In this document: positions 23,946 to 36,500 of the stretch, piece after piece
How positions within the stretch are numbered: the stretch's first letter is position 1
Layout: each line of letters begins with the position of its first letter
DNA from: Sarocladium kiliense
Lineage: Eukaryota > Ascomycota > Sordariomycetes > Hypocreales > Sarocladiaceae
Length of the DNA: 64,000 nt
Direction of reading: 5' to 3'
Assembly (NCBI GenBank): GCA_030734395.1
Contig: JAUZTG010000029.1
Coordinates: 6,820,001 to 6,884,000, forward strand
The notes under the pieces: generated by a model
Seen by the model: the letters and a program-made list of their open reading frames with translations, nothing else
The model's database searches: none
What the model was told of the DNA's origin: nothing
Position numbers and translations under genes: made by a program

Positions 23946-25291
23946 GGTCGGTATCCTGTCCTCGCCTTCGGGCGATGGTTTCGTTTAAAATTACAAACAA
24001 CCTGATATCGAGGAGTGGGAGAGTTCGCGTTGATCGCGAAGAACTTGGCAAGCAACCCCCGGCTTACCCCGCGATGGGATGAATATGGAGATTCGTGGCT
24101 CCGGCCCCAGTCTAAACCTACATGGGGTCGTCTGGGGATTCATGGGCGACTCTGCGATCAAACTTTACAGGCCATGCGGGGGAGGCTGGAGTTAGCAGCA
24201 CAAGCTACTGCTGCATCTCGGTAGTCCAGCACGGCAACGACCATCCACAGCGAGGTGAAAGTAAGCACTTTGAAGTCGAGGTGGTCAAACGAGCGACAAC
24301 CATTGGCAGCCCGGGCATATGGAATGAATACACGAAACCCTACCTTAACAAGGAGGGTGAAAGGGACATTACGAAAGGAGACAGGCGATAGACTGCTCTG
24401 AGCCGCTGTTGAAGTTCTTGTACGAGCTCCAAAGTTCGCCGTGAGGGGGCTCGCTTCATTGGATGATAGTGGCTGTACGTGCACACAGATGTATTCGCGG
24501 CGCGTACGCTGTATATCGAGTTGGATTTTCCATGAGTGACGACTACATGTTTTTACACACACGCGGCTCACCCGACTATGACTGGATATCGGACCCAGAC
24601 TATAATTAACGAATTTGCCCCGGCTCACCCGGGTCAAGCGGTGAGCTGGGCCTAACACAGGCCGCAGATTTGTCCCCGCGCACGCTAAGATGAGTTATGC
24701 TAACTGGTCCATGCTCTTCAGCAACATCCTCACTCGGAAGGTTCCGCGGACCTGAGCCGTCCTCCGGACTTTGACCCTTTTTGAGCCGAAATGACTTGGG
24801 CAGATACCAGGCATACCAGGGCTTCATTGGATTATGCCCATTGAGCTCGTGCTTGGAGAACCTCAAGTACTACATAGGTGCTACGCACAATGCGACGGGC
24901 ACAACGGCACCGCAATATCCTCAAGCTACGACTATATTGAATGTCTGCGTGTTATCAGTCTCATCTTTACACAGTAGCTTGCGCCGATCGTGCTTTGCTG
25001 GCTTGGCTATAGATGCTCGCCTCTATGTGGATCAGTAGAACAAACACACAAAGTCACTACAGGGATCCTGCGCGTGCCTGGATTCACGAATAATGCCATC
25101 ATCATAAAACTACTAGTGCAGCCGACGAGTAAAAGTAATAAGGAATTTTGACAGCCCGTGGTATACTCAACAGACACGGAATGCAATACCGCGGAATCGC
25201 ACCTTGAATCAAGCATAACATCAGCAGCATGCCCAGCACCACGAGGTCTCGGTTTACTCAAAAATCACAATTCAGTTAAGGGAGACCGACA
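23946..25291. other. Divergent intergenic region, 1.35 kb
   Basis: Between the divergent starts of the Zn2Cys6 regulator and the P450. No coherent gene model or repeat was recognised. It should contain both promoters. Confidence 0.5.
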
Positions 25292-27115
25292 ATGGAGAAT
25301 ACAACTGCGCAAAATTTACCAAGCACGTCGACGGCTCTGTACGAAACATGGCGCGGTACATTGTTGCAATACTCAACAGTCAAACATGTCACGCTCCTGG
25401 TTCTTGGACTTTTCATGTGCAAGGAATTGATTACCATTCTCTACAACCTGTTCTTCGATCCTCTTCGAGACATACCAGGCCCATTCTGGGCGCGGTTGTC
25501 ACGGCTGTGGGAGCTTAAAATGGCCTTCTCAGGTCGGATGCATGAGACCCTCGTTGAACTACACCAAACCCATGGTATGTTTCCCTCCAAGCTGACATTA
25601 CGTCCGCATCCTCCACTGCAATCAAGTCTGATAGTAGTAGGGCCTGTTGTACGCGTCGGTCCCAATACGTACAGCTTTAGTCAGCCTGAGGACGTGGCCA
25701 CCATCTATTCTGCTTCCGCATCTAAGACGTTTCCCAAATCGAACTTTTACAATACCTCGGGAGATCCAGCTCGACCCAACATCTTCTCCATGACCAGTGA
25801 GAAGCAGCATACTCAGAGGAAGAGGAAGCTTGCTGGGCTCTATAACATGTCCACCATGGTACACTACGAGGCGGCGGTTGACGCTGTGAATAGCATCTTG
25901 AAGCAGAAGTTCTCTGGGTTGGCTGAATCAGCAGATGCCGTGAACTTGCCAGAGTTGATGCAATTCTATGCATTTGATGTCATCGGACAGATCTCTGTAA
26001 GTCCTGCATCCCATAATACTTGTTCCTACAGCAGCGTGCTAACATGCTTTGTGCATATTGATCGCACTTTCGGCATGATAGAAGCTGGGCGTGATATTGA
26101 CGACTTTGTTGCGATTACTAAAGAAGCTTTGTTATACATGGGAACAGTCGGGCTCTTCGCAGAAATGCACCCGCTGTTTGTTTGGTGGAACAAACTATCC
26201 GGTGGCAGGAATGCCGGCGTGGCGCTCGAGAAACTGGCAAAGAAAAGTCTTGAAAAGGCTGGAAAGCAGGGTATCTCCAACGAGGGGGCCTCGAGGTCAG
26301 ATCCCTTTGTCTCGAAGCTAATCCGCATGCACGAAGGAGGAACAGTTGGAACGGACGACATGATAGATTCCATCGGGGCGAACATTGCTGCCGGCTCTGA
26401 TACGACAGCGATTACCTTGAGCGCTGCTTTCTATCATCTATATCGAAATCCGGATATTCTAGCTAAGTTAAGGGCAGAGATCGATGGGCGACCGGATCCC
26501 ATTTCCTTCGAAGAATCACAACAAATGCCCTACTTGCAGGCTGTGATCAACGAAACGTTGAGAATCCACCCGGCAGTAGGATATTTACTTCGCCGCAAGG
26601 TACCACAAGGAGGATCCTGTCTCGCGGGAAGGCAGTTCCCTCAAGGAGTCGGTCAAACTCTCGCCTTGTTTGCGACGTGTTGCTAACGATCACAGGCACA
26701 AGTCGGGGTCAGTGCATGGGCCTTGCACCACAATGCAAGCGTGTCTGGAGATGATTATGCGATATTCAGACCTGAACGATGGTTGGAAGGAACTCAAAAA
26801 ACCACTTCCAAGTCTGCGATGTCTTTCGCGGTAAGCCCATAGTCTTTTGCCGTAAGCACAGGGGTTTTGGCTGATACGTTTCTGCTCTAGTTTGGCGGCG
26901 GCTCGCGTATCTGCCTTGGGAAGAATATTAGCCTTCTAGAGCTGAATAAGGTGATCCCGCAGGTTGTCAGGGACTGGGATATAACCTTTGAGACAGGTGA
27001 CCCTTGGAAGCTGTTTTGTGTCTGGTTTGTCTGGCCAGAGTATACGGCCCGTATCCAGCGTCGAGTAAAGACTGGCAAAGAGGATTCTGGCCATGCGGGG
27101 ATTTCAGCCATCTAG
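25292..27115 (+). CDS. Cytochrome P450 (pisatin-demethylase-like)
   Basis: Membrane-anchored heme monooxygenase. Exons 25292-25574, 25641-26647, 26696-26830 and 26891-27115 give 549 residues. An N-terminal anchor (VTLLVLGLFMC..ILYNLFF) and a proline hinge (DPLRDIPGPF) are followed by the I-helix AAGSDTTAIT, the ExxR motif INETLRIHP and the heme loop FGGGSRICLG with Cys483. Two oddities: a 63-nt in-frame stretch, 25997-26059, starts with a perfect GTAAGT donor but has no in-phase acceptor, adding 21 unusual residues between GQIS and DRTFGM; and the third intron uses a weak GTCGGT donor, although its GCTAAC branch site and CACAG end are good. Substrate is unknown. It diverges from the Zn2Cys6 regulator, a plausible controller. 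Confidence 0.88.
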
Positions 27116-27977
27116 ACTCAGGTCAAAAGCGCCAGGCAAAGGCAGCGAATTCAGCGTGACAACGTCGCGAGGTCTTTTCTTGAATACTTTTGAGGCGTCG
27201 AAGTTGCTCGTTCTGTTACATGTGTATTCAGCAGGGCTGGACTAATGAGTAGGTGGCCTTCGGCATACATTATTACTGCAATCAAATTGGATAGCAGGTA
27301 TGCGGCAAGAGCATCCATCACCTTATCTCTTTTGTCTTTAGGTCTTTTCTTCCTCTTTACAGATGACTACTCTAAACAGGCATGATGAACATGCTAAATT
27401 CACGACTTCATCAAGAACCATCTCACGAGACAGTACCTTTAAGCCAGAGATCTCTACTTGTACCGGGCCGGAGCTATTCTAGATGTGTCACGAAGTATAT
27501 CGGTTTGCGCCGTGCCATTGTGTTGGAAAGTTCATAGTCCTTTGGCTCATCGTAAAGGTCAGAGATGAGGATTAGCAGCTGCGGGTTAGGGCTTTAATTG
27601 GGTATACGGATCTACGAACTGCATGTTGCCCCTTGTAGGGACATACAGACTGATATATTGAAGTCGGCCACTCATATGGTAGTTAGGTGGCTCAGTCTTC
27701 CATTAATTTCTTTAAGCCAATACTCTGAGTATGGATTGAGCCCCATAACAGATCATCAATTCCCTGCCGATGTCAAGTCTATGGTCTTGACCCCTACTGC
27801 ACTGCATTTATTCACTCCAATCGGGCAGGCCATGGCATTGATCTCGGACGCGCGATCAAAATACAGGAAACGATTCCACTATACGGCGAACGTATCCACC
27901 ATGTATCTGCACGGCGTAGGTAAATGTCTCTTTCAAGGCAATGCCTTTTATCCTAGCGAGCATAACGGCGCACAAAC
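27116..27977. other. Intergenic
   Basis: Between the 3' ends of the P450 and the broken F-box-like gene. A 177-codon plus-strand frame starts at 27598 but overlaps the opposite-strand remnant and looks fortuitous. No other feature. Confidence 0.45.
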
Positions 27978-29412
27978 TCAAAGGTTATCAAGCTTCCTCC
28001 TCAGTTTACCCATGTCCAACCGACCCTTTTCCAACGCAGCTTCATCCGCTTCGTCGAGCTCTTCGTTCGTATCTGAGTCTCCTGCTCTCTCGTCTTCTTC
28101 TCGTAGCTCTGACAAGGGGTCTTGTCTTTGAGGGTAGAATGGCTGGCCCCCAAGACAACGAGAGATGCGGGGTAACAGCCATTCATACGGCATCCTGTTA
28201 GCATCGTAGTCTTGGGTCCAGGCGAACATGCTGTCCTCTCCAGCGATGTGAAGCCGCTCGAATAGTGGATGTGATGACCAGTATGACAGGTCGTCTCCTT
28301 GGATAAACTCTAGAGAATGACAGTATCGTCGCAAGTAGACGATGATGTCGGCCCGGATATCTGGGCGCTCACTATCAGCGGATGAGGAGGTCTTTGAGTG
28401 AGAGCCGTCTGATGCGACTAGGAACCATGAGACGTGCCAGTAAGCCAAAGGTCACGTAGACTCGTGAGAGGTGCAAGGCCCTGAGGTGGGTTAATGTTCC
28501 TTCGGGCGCGGCATCGAGCTTCTCAGCCAGTTGGCATAGGTCGAGCTGGTGTGTTGCATGAATTGCCAGCGCCTCGAGGTTTCTACATTTCGTCAGCCAG
28601 TCCCAGAGAGCATCTTGGTGAGCTCTGTTTGGGTACGTCAGCTGGAGATTGCTCGGTGGATGGCCGACACCGTTAGGTCCAGGCTCCTCCCACTCGCCGT
28701 CGTCATTCTCGTCTGCCTCTAAGTCAAAGCTGAGGTACTCCTTTTTGCCGCTGAGACCGGAGTCATCTGTGATTACAACTGAAGATGACAAAGACGGGGA
28801 AGAGACTCCGCATCTCCTTCATTCAAGCCCTCCAGGACTTGAACCACGTGCGATGTCATCGGAACCTTAAGAGTCAGATCGCTCAAATGCGATGCGCCAG
28901 GCTGGCTGCGCAATTCAGCTTTGAGAACCTCAAATACCTGCTCCATATGCTTTATGTCGATACAGGTTGCCGCATGTAGCTCTCCTTGGTCCCATCGTGC
29001 CGAGAACGTTGGCAAGTGAATAGCCAGACGGCTTATACGTTGGAGTGAGCCAAAAAAAAACTTCCGACAAGCTCCGTGGTCCGTACATGGCTGTTGCGGT
29101 TGCGCACAGGGTGTCTCTCTTCGTCGAAGTAGTACCCCATATGGAATGATGGTAGCGAATACTTCCACTTGCTCATGTCCGCGGTGCCGTCACCTGAATC
29201 CTGATACACCCGAGCAAAACACGGGAGATTGCTTAGATCGAGGACCACTCGGCGCAATCCACGGCCCAAGCTGGATACTTCGCTTTCGTTGCAGAGGTTG
29301 ACAGCGTCTTGCAGTCTGTCAAGACATCTGTGCTCTTCTGTGTCTGCGTCATAATCGAAGTCTGATCCGTCCTCCCAGGCCGGGAACAGGCCAGGAACAC
29401 CAAGGGCGTGGC
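27978..29412 (-). pseudogene. Broken F-box/LRR-like gene
   Basis: Four consecutive minus-strand segments read like one fungal F-box/leucine-rich-type protein, but in changing frames. In order: a segment with GLFPAWEDGSDFDYDAD and LGRGLRRVVLDLSNLP; one with RISRLAIHLPTF and ESLPRLCHLQL; one with LTKCRNLEALAIHA and LTHLRALHLSRVYVT; and a last one ending in an acidic then basic tail, RLDMGKLRRKLDNL. The first frame change falls exactly on a run of nine A (29052-29060), where one extra T on the coding strand would restore reading. The others are near 28775-28795 and 28370-28400, where I found no GT-AG intron that repairs them. The F-box itself is not seen. It is most likely a decayed gene; assembly errors or unusual introns remain possible. 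Confidence 0.5.
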
Positions 29413-29807
29413 TGGGTATAAATATCGGGATCCTTTTCCTGCATTATCTCGTATCGTGACCAATTGCAGGAACAGCATTGCTCGTCACATGATGGCACCT
29501 ACACAATCTTTATTGGCAACGATCACACATGCAGAGCTGCGATTGGGAGCCTAAAGACACCAAAGGACCAAGTGAATCATTCTTAATGGTCTAAAATAGC
29601 TCATGGTGCTGAAATTGAAGTCGGGCATGTCTCGTACCTCACTAACACGAACTTGTGAGGCTTTGTCGTTGACAAAAGACAGCTTTTTCACGATGAGCGT
29701 GAAAGCCTCCAGCATCGGTGACTCAACAGAGTTGTGGCTTGTCAGAGCCTTCTTTGAACCATATCCCTTGTCCCGACCGTGGTCCTGGTGTCCTCTTGGA
29801 ACAGGCA
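29413..29807. other. Intergenic
   Basis: Between the broken F-box-like gene and the 3' end of the phosphate permease. A minus-strand 86-codon frame overlapping the permease stop has no recognisable motif. Confidence 0.4.
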
Positions 29808-31676
29808 TCACTGCAGCTCATCGGTTATGCCCCAGCGTGGAGCGTTGAGAATAATTGCTGTGAGGCAGCCAGAGAAGATGCCAGCGACAGGGAGTGTGAT
29901 AATCCAGCCCATGTAGATCCAAGCCACCATACGCCAGTTGATGGCGCGCCATGTACCAGAGGCGAGGCCAACACCAACAATAGCACCGACGACGGTCTGA
30001 GTTGTGGAGGCAGGAAGCTCTGAGGCAAGTTAGTAACTATTCATAGGGACAGAGAATCCAGAGTACTTACGTAGCTGAGTTGCGATAATGACGGTGCAAA
30101 CAGTTCCCAACTCCATGGAGAAACCACGAGATGGGGAGTGAAGGGTCAGACGGTTGCCCAGGTTGCGCATGATGTGGTAACCATAGGTCCAGCAGCCGAT
30201 CGCGAGGGCTGCACCACCGAAGACAAGAATCCAGATAGGCACAGGAGACGAACCATCGGCTTTGTTTGTGCGCCAGATCTCATATATAGTGGCGAGAGGA
30301 CCAACAGCATTCGCAACGTCGTTGGCACCGTGAGCGAAGGACATGGCGCTGGCGGTCATGACCTGAAGGAAAGAGTAAAGATACTCGGCCTTGTTCTCGA
30401 AGTGCTGTCCGTGTGCATGGACATCCTCGATGTTCTTTGCCAGACGGCTCTTGCGAGACTGCTGCCCAACAATGTCCTGATCAACGCCACGAAGGAAGAA
30501 CCACTTGAAGTACCAGAAGAGAACAGGCCTTGAGTAGAATGGACCCTCGGGCTTGGGTCCAACAAAGCCAGCTTTGCCATCGCTTCCAGGCTTCTTGCCA
30601 CTGTCTGAGTCACTGCCTGACGTCTCGGCCCGCTCAGCGTCAACGGCAAGAGGCTCACCGCGGTCAGCAGCTTCATGAGTGCGCTCAGCCCTCTCAGCTC
30701 GAACAGCAGCTAAGGCTTCCTTGTCGAGGTGACCCTCATAGAAGTCTCGGATGCCACCAGAGTATCCTTCGGGTTGGACAGGAGGCTCGGGGCGACGGAG
30801 CAGTAGAGGGCCCTGAATGATGTGGTACCAGCGAAGTTGCCAATCGTCTTTGACAATGAGACGATACAACCAGGGGACAAAAAATATGGCAACAAGCGCT
30901 GACACAGCGGCACCGCCACCCACGATAACACCAGCGAGCTCAGCACCGTTGAGGTCAGGGCTGATAGAGCCGCCCTTCCAGACAAGCAGCATAACGATCA
31001 GAGCACCAGTGACGCCAGCGTAGAGGGGGACACTGATAAGACCCTTGAGTACCGGGCTATGACGGATCATGACGGCGTACTTGGTGATGAGGAACGTGAT
31101 GGCACCAAGAGCTCCTGCAATGGCTGGGGCAATGATCCAGCCCAGGAAGACCTGAGCAACACCACCATTGATGCCGTTGGAGAAGTCGGCCCAGATGACA
31201 CCGTCAGTACCAACGGTAGCAACACCCATACCGATGATGCCACCCATGATGGTATGGGTAGTAGAGACTGGAAGACCAATCTTGGTGCAGACTGTTAAGT
31301 AGAGGGAGGAGGCTGTGATTGCACAGGCCATGCCCAACATAAGAACTGCTGGGGCCTCCTGGTATCGATCGAGGTCGACAACACGGGTCCGGATCGTTTC
31401 GGCAACTCGATTTCCGACACCGACAGCACCAGCAAACTCCAGAATAGAGGCTAGAAACATTGCCTGGACGTATGTGAGAGAGCGCGAGGACACGGACGTG
31501 GCCCATGAGTTGGCCACATCGTTGGCACCTGTGATAGCAAGCTGGGTCAGTGCCTCTGTCTTGGTGACGGCTTAGGACGATGAATCTCAATGCAGTAACG
31601 TACCGATATTCCAGGCATCGAGGAAGGCGAATATGAAGCCTGCGGCTAGGATATAATCATACTGATGAAGCGCCAT
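29808..31676 (-). CDS. PHO89: Sodium/phosphate symporter, PHO-4/PHO89 family
   Basis: High-affinity phosphate importer of the plasma membrane. Exons 31676-31604, 31528-30071 and 30019-29808 give 580 residues. The family's two inverted PHO-4 repeats are both present: GANDVANSWATSVSS near the N-terminus, assembled across the first intron, and HGANDVANAVGPLATI in the second half. The paired motifs GLPVSTTHT and LPASTTQT follow each repeat. Between them is a large hydrophilic cytosolic loop rich in Glu, Arg, Ser and Asp (around ERAERTHEAADRG), typical of fungal members. Neurospora's pho-4 protein belongs to this family and is induced by phosphate starvation through NUC-1. Two CACGTG sites upstream fit that mode of control. 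Confidence 0.95.
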
Positions 31677-31976
31677 CGTTGCAACTGTGCAATCTATGCA
31701 GGAACAAATAGCAGATAGACTTGAAGTGCCGAACGAATATCTTCCCTTCCATAGAGACCGGGCAGCCAGCTCTTATAACATCCATCGCGCCAACATCAGA
31801 GAACCCTGGACTTACACCCGATTTCAATCCCGTCGCTTTCGCAGCTTGGTGGTCCAACGCCCAGCCTCTTGGACGGCCACCAGTTCGTCTCTGCCAATAC
31901 TTCCAAGAATCAGCGAAGTCTCGGCATGCCGCATCCAGCGCAATACCAAGAGCCGGACCAGAAAGCTTAGATCCGG

Positions 31977-31982
31977 CACGTG
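31977..31982. promoter_or_regulatory. CACGTG site upstream of phosphate permease
   Basis: Palindromic E-box 301 bp upstream of the permease ATG, in the context GGCACGTGTGG. This is the core bound by Pho4 in yeast and NUC-1 in Neurospora. Function is inferred from the gene it precedes. Confidence 0.55.
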
Positions 31983-32202
31983 TGGAAATCTATGGTTGTC
32001 ATTGGACATATAATTCTTTGCTTTGACTTCTCAAAGAGGGCCTGCATTTTCGTCCGCCAAGCACAGCTCAACTACTTTGATGACGAGTCTCGCGATAGAA
32101 ACGATGCTGCCCAGATCGATGACGAACAAGGCTCAGCTTCATACATAATGGAGGGAGGGAAACCAACAGCCTTCCTGAGGATTGAGTGATGGGGTTGCAC
32201 GA

Positions 32203-32208
32203 CACGTG
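32203..32208. promoter_or_regulatory. Second CACGTG site upstream of phosphate permease
   Basis: E-box 527 bp upstream of the permease ATG, in the context GACACGTGGTA, which matches the preferred high-affinity Pho4 form (CACGTGG) better than the first site. Confidence 0.55.
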
Positions 32209-33566
32209 GTATCGTCACGATGGATCACAGGCAAAACAACTTTCGTTGACTGCAACGCTAGATCCCAAACTCTTACTATACCATACCATACACCTCCGTC
32301 CAAGCTTGCCTGGTTTGGAACCCGCTCGGTGTCGTCACCGGCATCCCTGCAAAGAGAAAGATGGCGCGGCCGGTTCCCCACGTTGCAAACGCAAATCATC
32401 TTGTGATTAATTTGCGCGTGCTCCTGTTGCCGAGAGTGGCCTTTCTTGACACCTTCCTAACTGTGGCACTGGGCGTAGCAACCTTTTTCTGTGCCAACCT
32501 TGGCTCAGTTTGGACAGGTGAAGAGATCAGTGACTTCCTTTCTTGCTGATCATGAGCTCAAGGCTTTGGGAACTCTGATGAGAGGAGATCCGGGAAGTCT
32601 CTTTGTGTATAAAGCCAGATTCATCATGGCCGTGCAGTATAATTCGCAGCTAGTCAAAGTATATCCTGAGTCAGTCTCCCATAAGAGGGCATAATTGCTA
32701 CATTCTTCTCTATGTAGACCAGCGTTCTGATTTCTCCCAAATCTCAACAACCTTAGCCTCAAGCACTTGTGACTGCTAAACTGCTCACGCAAAGCATAAT
32801 CGCCACATAAAATACCACACACCCCAAATTAATTCACTGAACTAACTGCATGACGTGGAACAATGACAGTTCAGCCCAATAGCGAAGACATGTCTTCCGC
32901 CCCAGGTGACGCTCCATACCCTCGCCACCCGCTTACCATTCGACCTACGCAGCACCAAGGTCATTAGTGAAGCTCTCATGTCCCTCAATGATATCTTTCA
33001 TGATACGGAGTTGATTTTCCGGGGCAGCGGTGGGGCTTAGCTGAGTTTCGATGTGAAGACTCTGCCCCTTGGTCGTAGGTCTCTTATAGTTGGTGGGCTG
33101 CCTATCACCATCAGTGACAGGTCAAGCCGAGGAAAGGCACATTTATTGCCTTTGGGGTTCTGCGAGGGCGAATTGGATATCGCAGGATGAGGATATGTGA
33201 TAAAATTCGGAGGGGCCAGCTGCCTCTGCGGAATGTGGTGTTTGTAATCGTCACTCTGTCATTAAGCTAAGATAGGCGGTGCTGCCATCGCAATGCAGCT
33301 CGTGTTCGTGTGCGTTTCATGCTTCATGTTCACCAAAGTAGCTCGGTAATCTGGCCAACAACTTGTCGCAAAGGAAGACTGTCTTCGTGTTTTCATCTCA
33401 TCAAAAGGCTACATAACAGACGCCGTGTACAAAGTATCAAATCCTCTAAACTCCAAAGACGTGCGTCTACCGTCAATCTCAAACCCAAACTTGCGGCAAA
33501 CGAAACTGTTTCTATGCACCCAAAACTCGAAACCCTTTGATTAAGGCGTTGCCCAATCCGTCACGA

Positions 33567-36500
33567 CTAGTATTCTTCATCTTCTGAATCGCTGTGGTCA
33601 TGGATACGGATAGCGCGCCATCTTCGATCCGTCAAGTCCTGCGCAGCGGTTCCCTCGCTCTCAGGGTCGACGTATCCCTTGCCTCCAGCGATGCTGAGTG
33701 CCACTGGCAAAAACACCAAGGCGTGCAATGCAGCGAAAATAACAAGCGCGAGCCAAACGCGGAAATAGTAGATCTCAAAGATCTTGGAACGAGTGAAAGC
33801 CAAGACACTGACGCCGAGTAATTTGGTAACGGTTATACCGGAGAAGACAGAGCCACCGACATTGACGAGTGCTGTCCATGCCCGCGCATCGCGGCCGCGG
33901 AAGGCGTTGTTGTTGCTCTCCATGACGGTCCTTGAGGGGAACATGAAGGCGCGAGCAATGTGGGCGCAGAACTCGACGGAGATGCCAACACAGATGATCA
34001 GGTTGACCAAGGACACAGCATTCAACGACACCCCGAAGACTGCCATGGTGCCCATGATGTCGATGACGCTCATCACTACCGTGACGGTAACGACGGCAGA
34101 TGTGGCGATAGAACCGAGAAGAACGGCTGCAACAACGAAAATGATGCCCACGACCGCGGATAGCAGGCCAGCTGTCAAGGGCACAATGCTCAGGTATTGG
34201 TGGAAGAAGATATAGAACAAGCTGTAGGGGTATACATCTGTTCCGGTTCTCTCGGATATGTCGGCGGCGATGCGACGAGCCGCGGCATATGCGCTGATGA
34301 AGTCCTCTTGGCTACGGAGCGGGGTGTGGGCAGTCCTGAAGTGGCTGGCACGCACTCGCTTTCCATCTTCTTCAAGTACAACAGCCTCGCCATAGGCAGC
34401 CTGTCCACCGAGAGGGCAGACGTCATCTGCTGGGGTCTTGAGGAACTTCTCAAGATAGTGAACGAACTCCTCACTCTCAGGCATACCTGATAGGGTGGTG
34501 TTCCAGACCGGCTCCCGGTCTGCGAAGCATGTGCGGCCATCCTCAACACAACAGTCCTCATAAATGGGATTGAGCCACATGAAGAAATCATCGATCCAGC
34601 TTGCTGCAGGCGAGGCAATGTAGGATACATTCGGTCTCTGGCGCTCCAGCTCTAGCGTGTTTGTCAGGGAGAGTGATTCGCAGGTAGTAAATCTCGCACA
34701 GATTTCTTGTTGCTCGTGACGGTTTGTAGCATCAACGCCCCTCGTGACGAAATACACTGGTGGCCCGATCTCGAGATAGTCGTAGAGATCATTAAAGTAC
34801 GGAATGAGATACGATCCATCTGGAATCGCGACTCGCTGATCAAGCCCCAATTGGAGTGTTGGTAGGAGTGCCAGTGCGGCGGCAAACAACCCGAGGAAAA
34901 CAGTGATGACAATGAGCTTCGCCTTCTTTCCAAGGAGCATCGGAGCATAACGGTTCTTGATAATGACTTGCAAGAAACTCTCCTCCTCGATGTCAGTGGC
35001 CCTGCCTCCGGCTGCGTATCCATTCGAACCGTTGAGATGGATTCTCGCTTTGGTAATCTGCCACCATGGCCAAAGCTCACAACGGTGATCTTCCACTCGC
35101 ATCTGGTTAAGAGAGAGGAAGGAGACAAACATGGTCATTTGTAGAACGGCATTGACGAGAACGGCACCGGCTGCATATGCGGCGAAGTTCCTCACGGCAG
35201 GCATTCCCACAGCAGCTCCGAGTGCGAAGGCGACGGTCTCGGTCAGCGCTGAGAATAGAATGGACGGTCCCATCCGGCCCAAGGCCCTTGCCACTCGCTC
35301 CTCAACCATTTGGTCAGGGCAGCTGATGTTGACTCGCTCAAGCTCATGAACAATGAGGAAGATATTGTCAACACCAACGGCGAGAACAATGAAGGGAATG
35401 ACCTCGACAATGATAAGTGTAGCCTTCAGCCCAACCCAGGAGAAGAAACCAATGGAAGCGGCAATCGACATGAGCACAATAAGGATACCAACCAAACCCA
35501 GTGTCACCTTGGACTCGACAAGGAGCAGAGCGGGGTTGCGGAAGGCGTGCTTCAGAGGTGTGCCGAGAGCAAGGCAGGCGTATATGAACATGACGATGTA
35601 GCTGATGACAATGATCTTAGCATCCGTATTGGTAGACTTGTTGAGTTCCTGTTCCAAACTGATCTCTGTGGTGAAAGAGAGTCTCAATCCACGCTCAGCA
35701 GCCTCATCTTGAGCCTTCAGAAGGCGGTCTCGAAGAGCATTCTCCCAGTCGATGGCACGGAGGACGGCCCCACTGCCTTCGGGGGCGTTGTTAACAACCC
35801 ATGTCGTTGTCAAAGCCTTGGCCTGTACAACATCGTCTTCCCATCCTCCAAGCACTAGTGCTGGTTCAATGGGCTGACCGAACTCCGGTCGACAGTCAAC
35901 GGGAGACTTGGTGCAGCTGCGAAGATCATCCTGCCACGTATCGCGGTCGATGCCTCCAAGGGAATCGTAGTATGCAGTCACGGACTCCACAGCGCAGGCA
36001 TCGTTCATTGGTTTGAAGCAAAGGTCATGCAGGTACTTTCCAAATGTTGGGCTCTCAATCTTTTCGATATCCTTCTCAACTTCAGCCCACCACTTCAAAG
36101 TATCGTAGCTCAGTACTGGTCCTGGGCCGGAGGGCTGCGTGTCGTTGACAAGGAAGGTCTTCTGCATGCGATAGAAAGGTCCGAAGTTGTCATCAAAGTA
36201 AGCCTTTTCTTGGGCAGCGGCTGAGGTTGGGCTGACCCAGAGTTTGGCGGGCTCAACTTCGAGCTCAAATCGGAACCATCCTGCACTTAAAATCGCAACG
36301 ACAACCAGGCTGGTGCCAATAGTGATGGCCGGAAAGCGCGCTGCCGCATGACCAAGCTGGTAGAAGGCCTTGTCGCACTTGTCGTTGATCCAGTATCTCT
36401 TGGTCGGCCGGTCTCGCATGGCTTCGGTTTGAACGGGGCCGCCCTCGTCTTCGTCGTCACTATGAGAAGATTCATGAAGTAGTCGTGTCCTTTCAACACG

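Larger units (their letters stand above)
31677..33566. other. Long intergenic region, 1.9 kb
   Basis: Upstream of the phosphate permease and downstream of NPC1. Apart from the two CACGTG sites in its left part I see no gene, RNA or repeat. The right part is AT-richer and should hold the NPC1 3' untranslated region. Confidence 0.5.

Noticed and set aside
27598..28131. 177-codon plus-strand frame near the P450 3' side
   Set aside because: Its C-terminal Ser run is the antisense of the acidic tail of the broken F-box-like gene; the N-terminal part has no motif.
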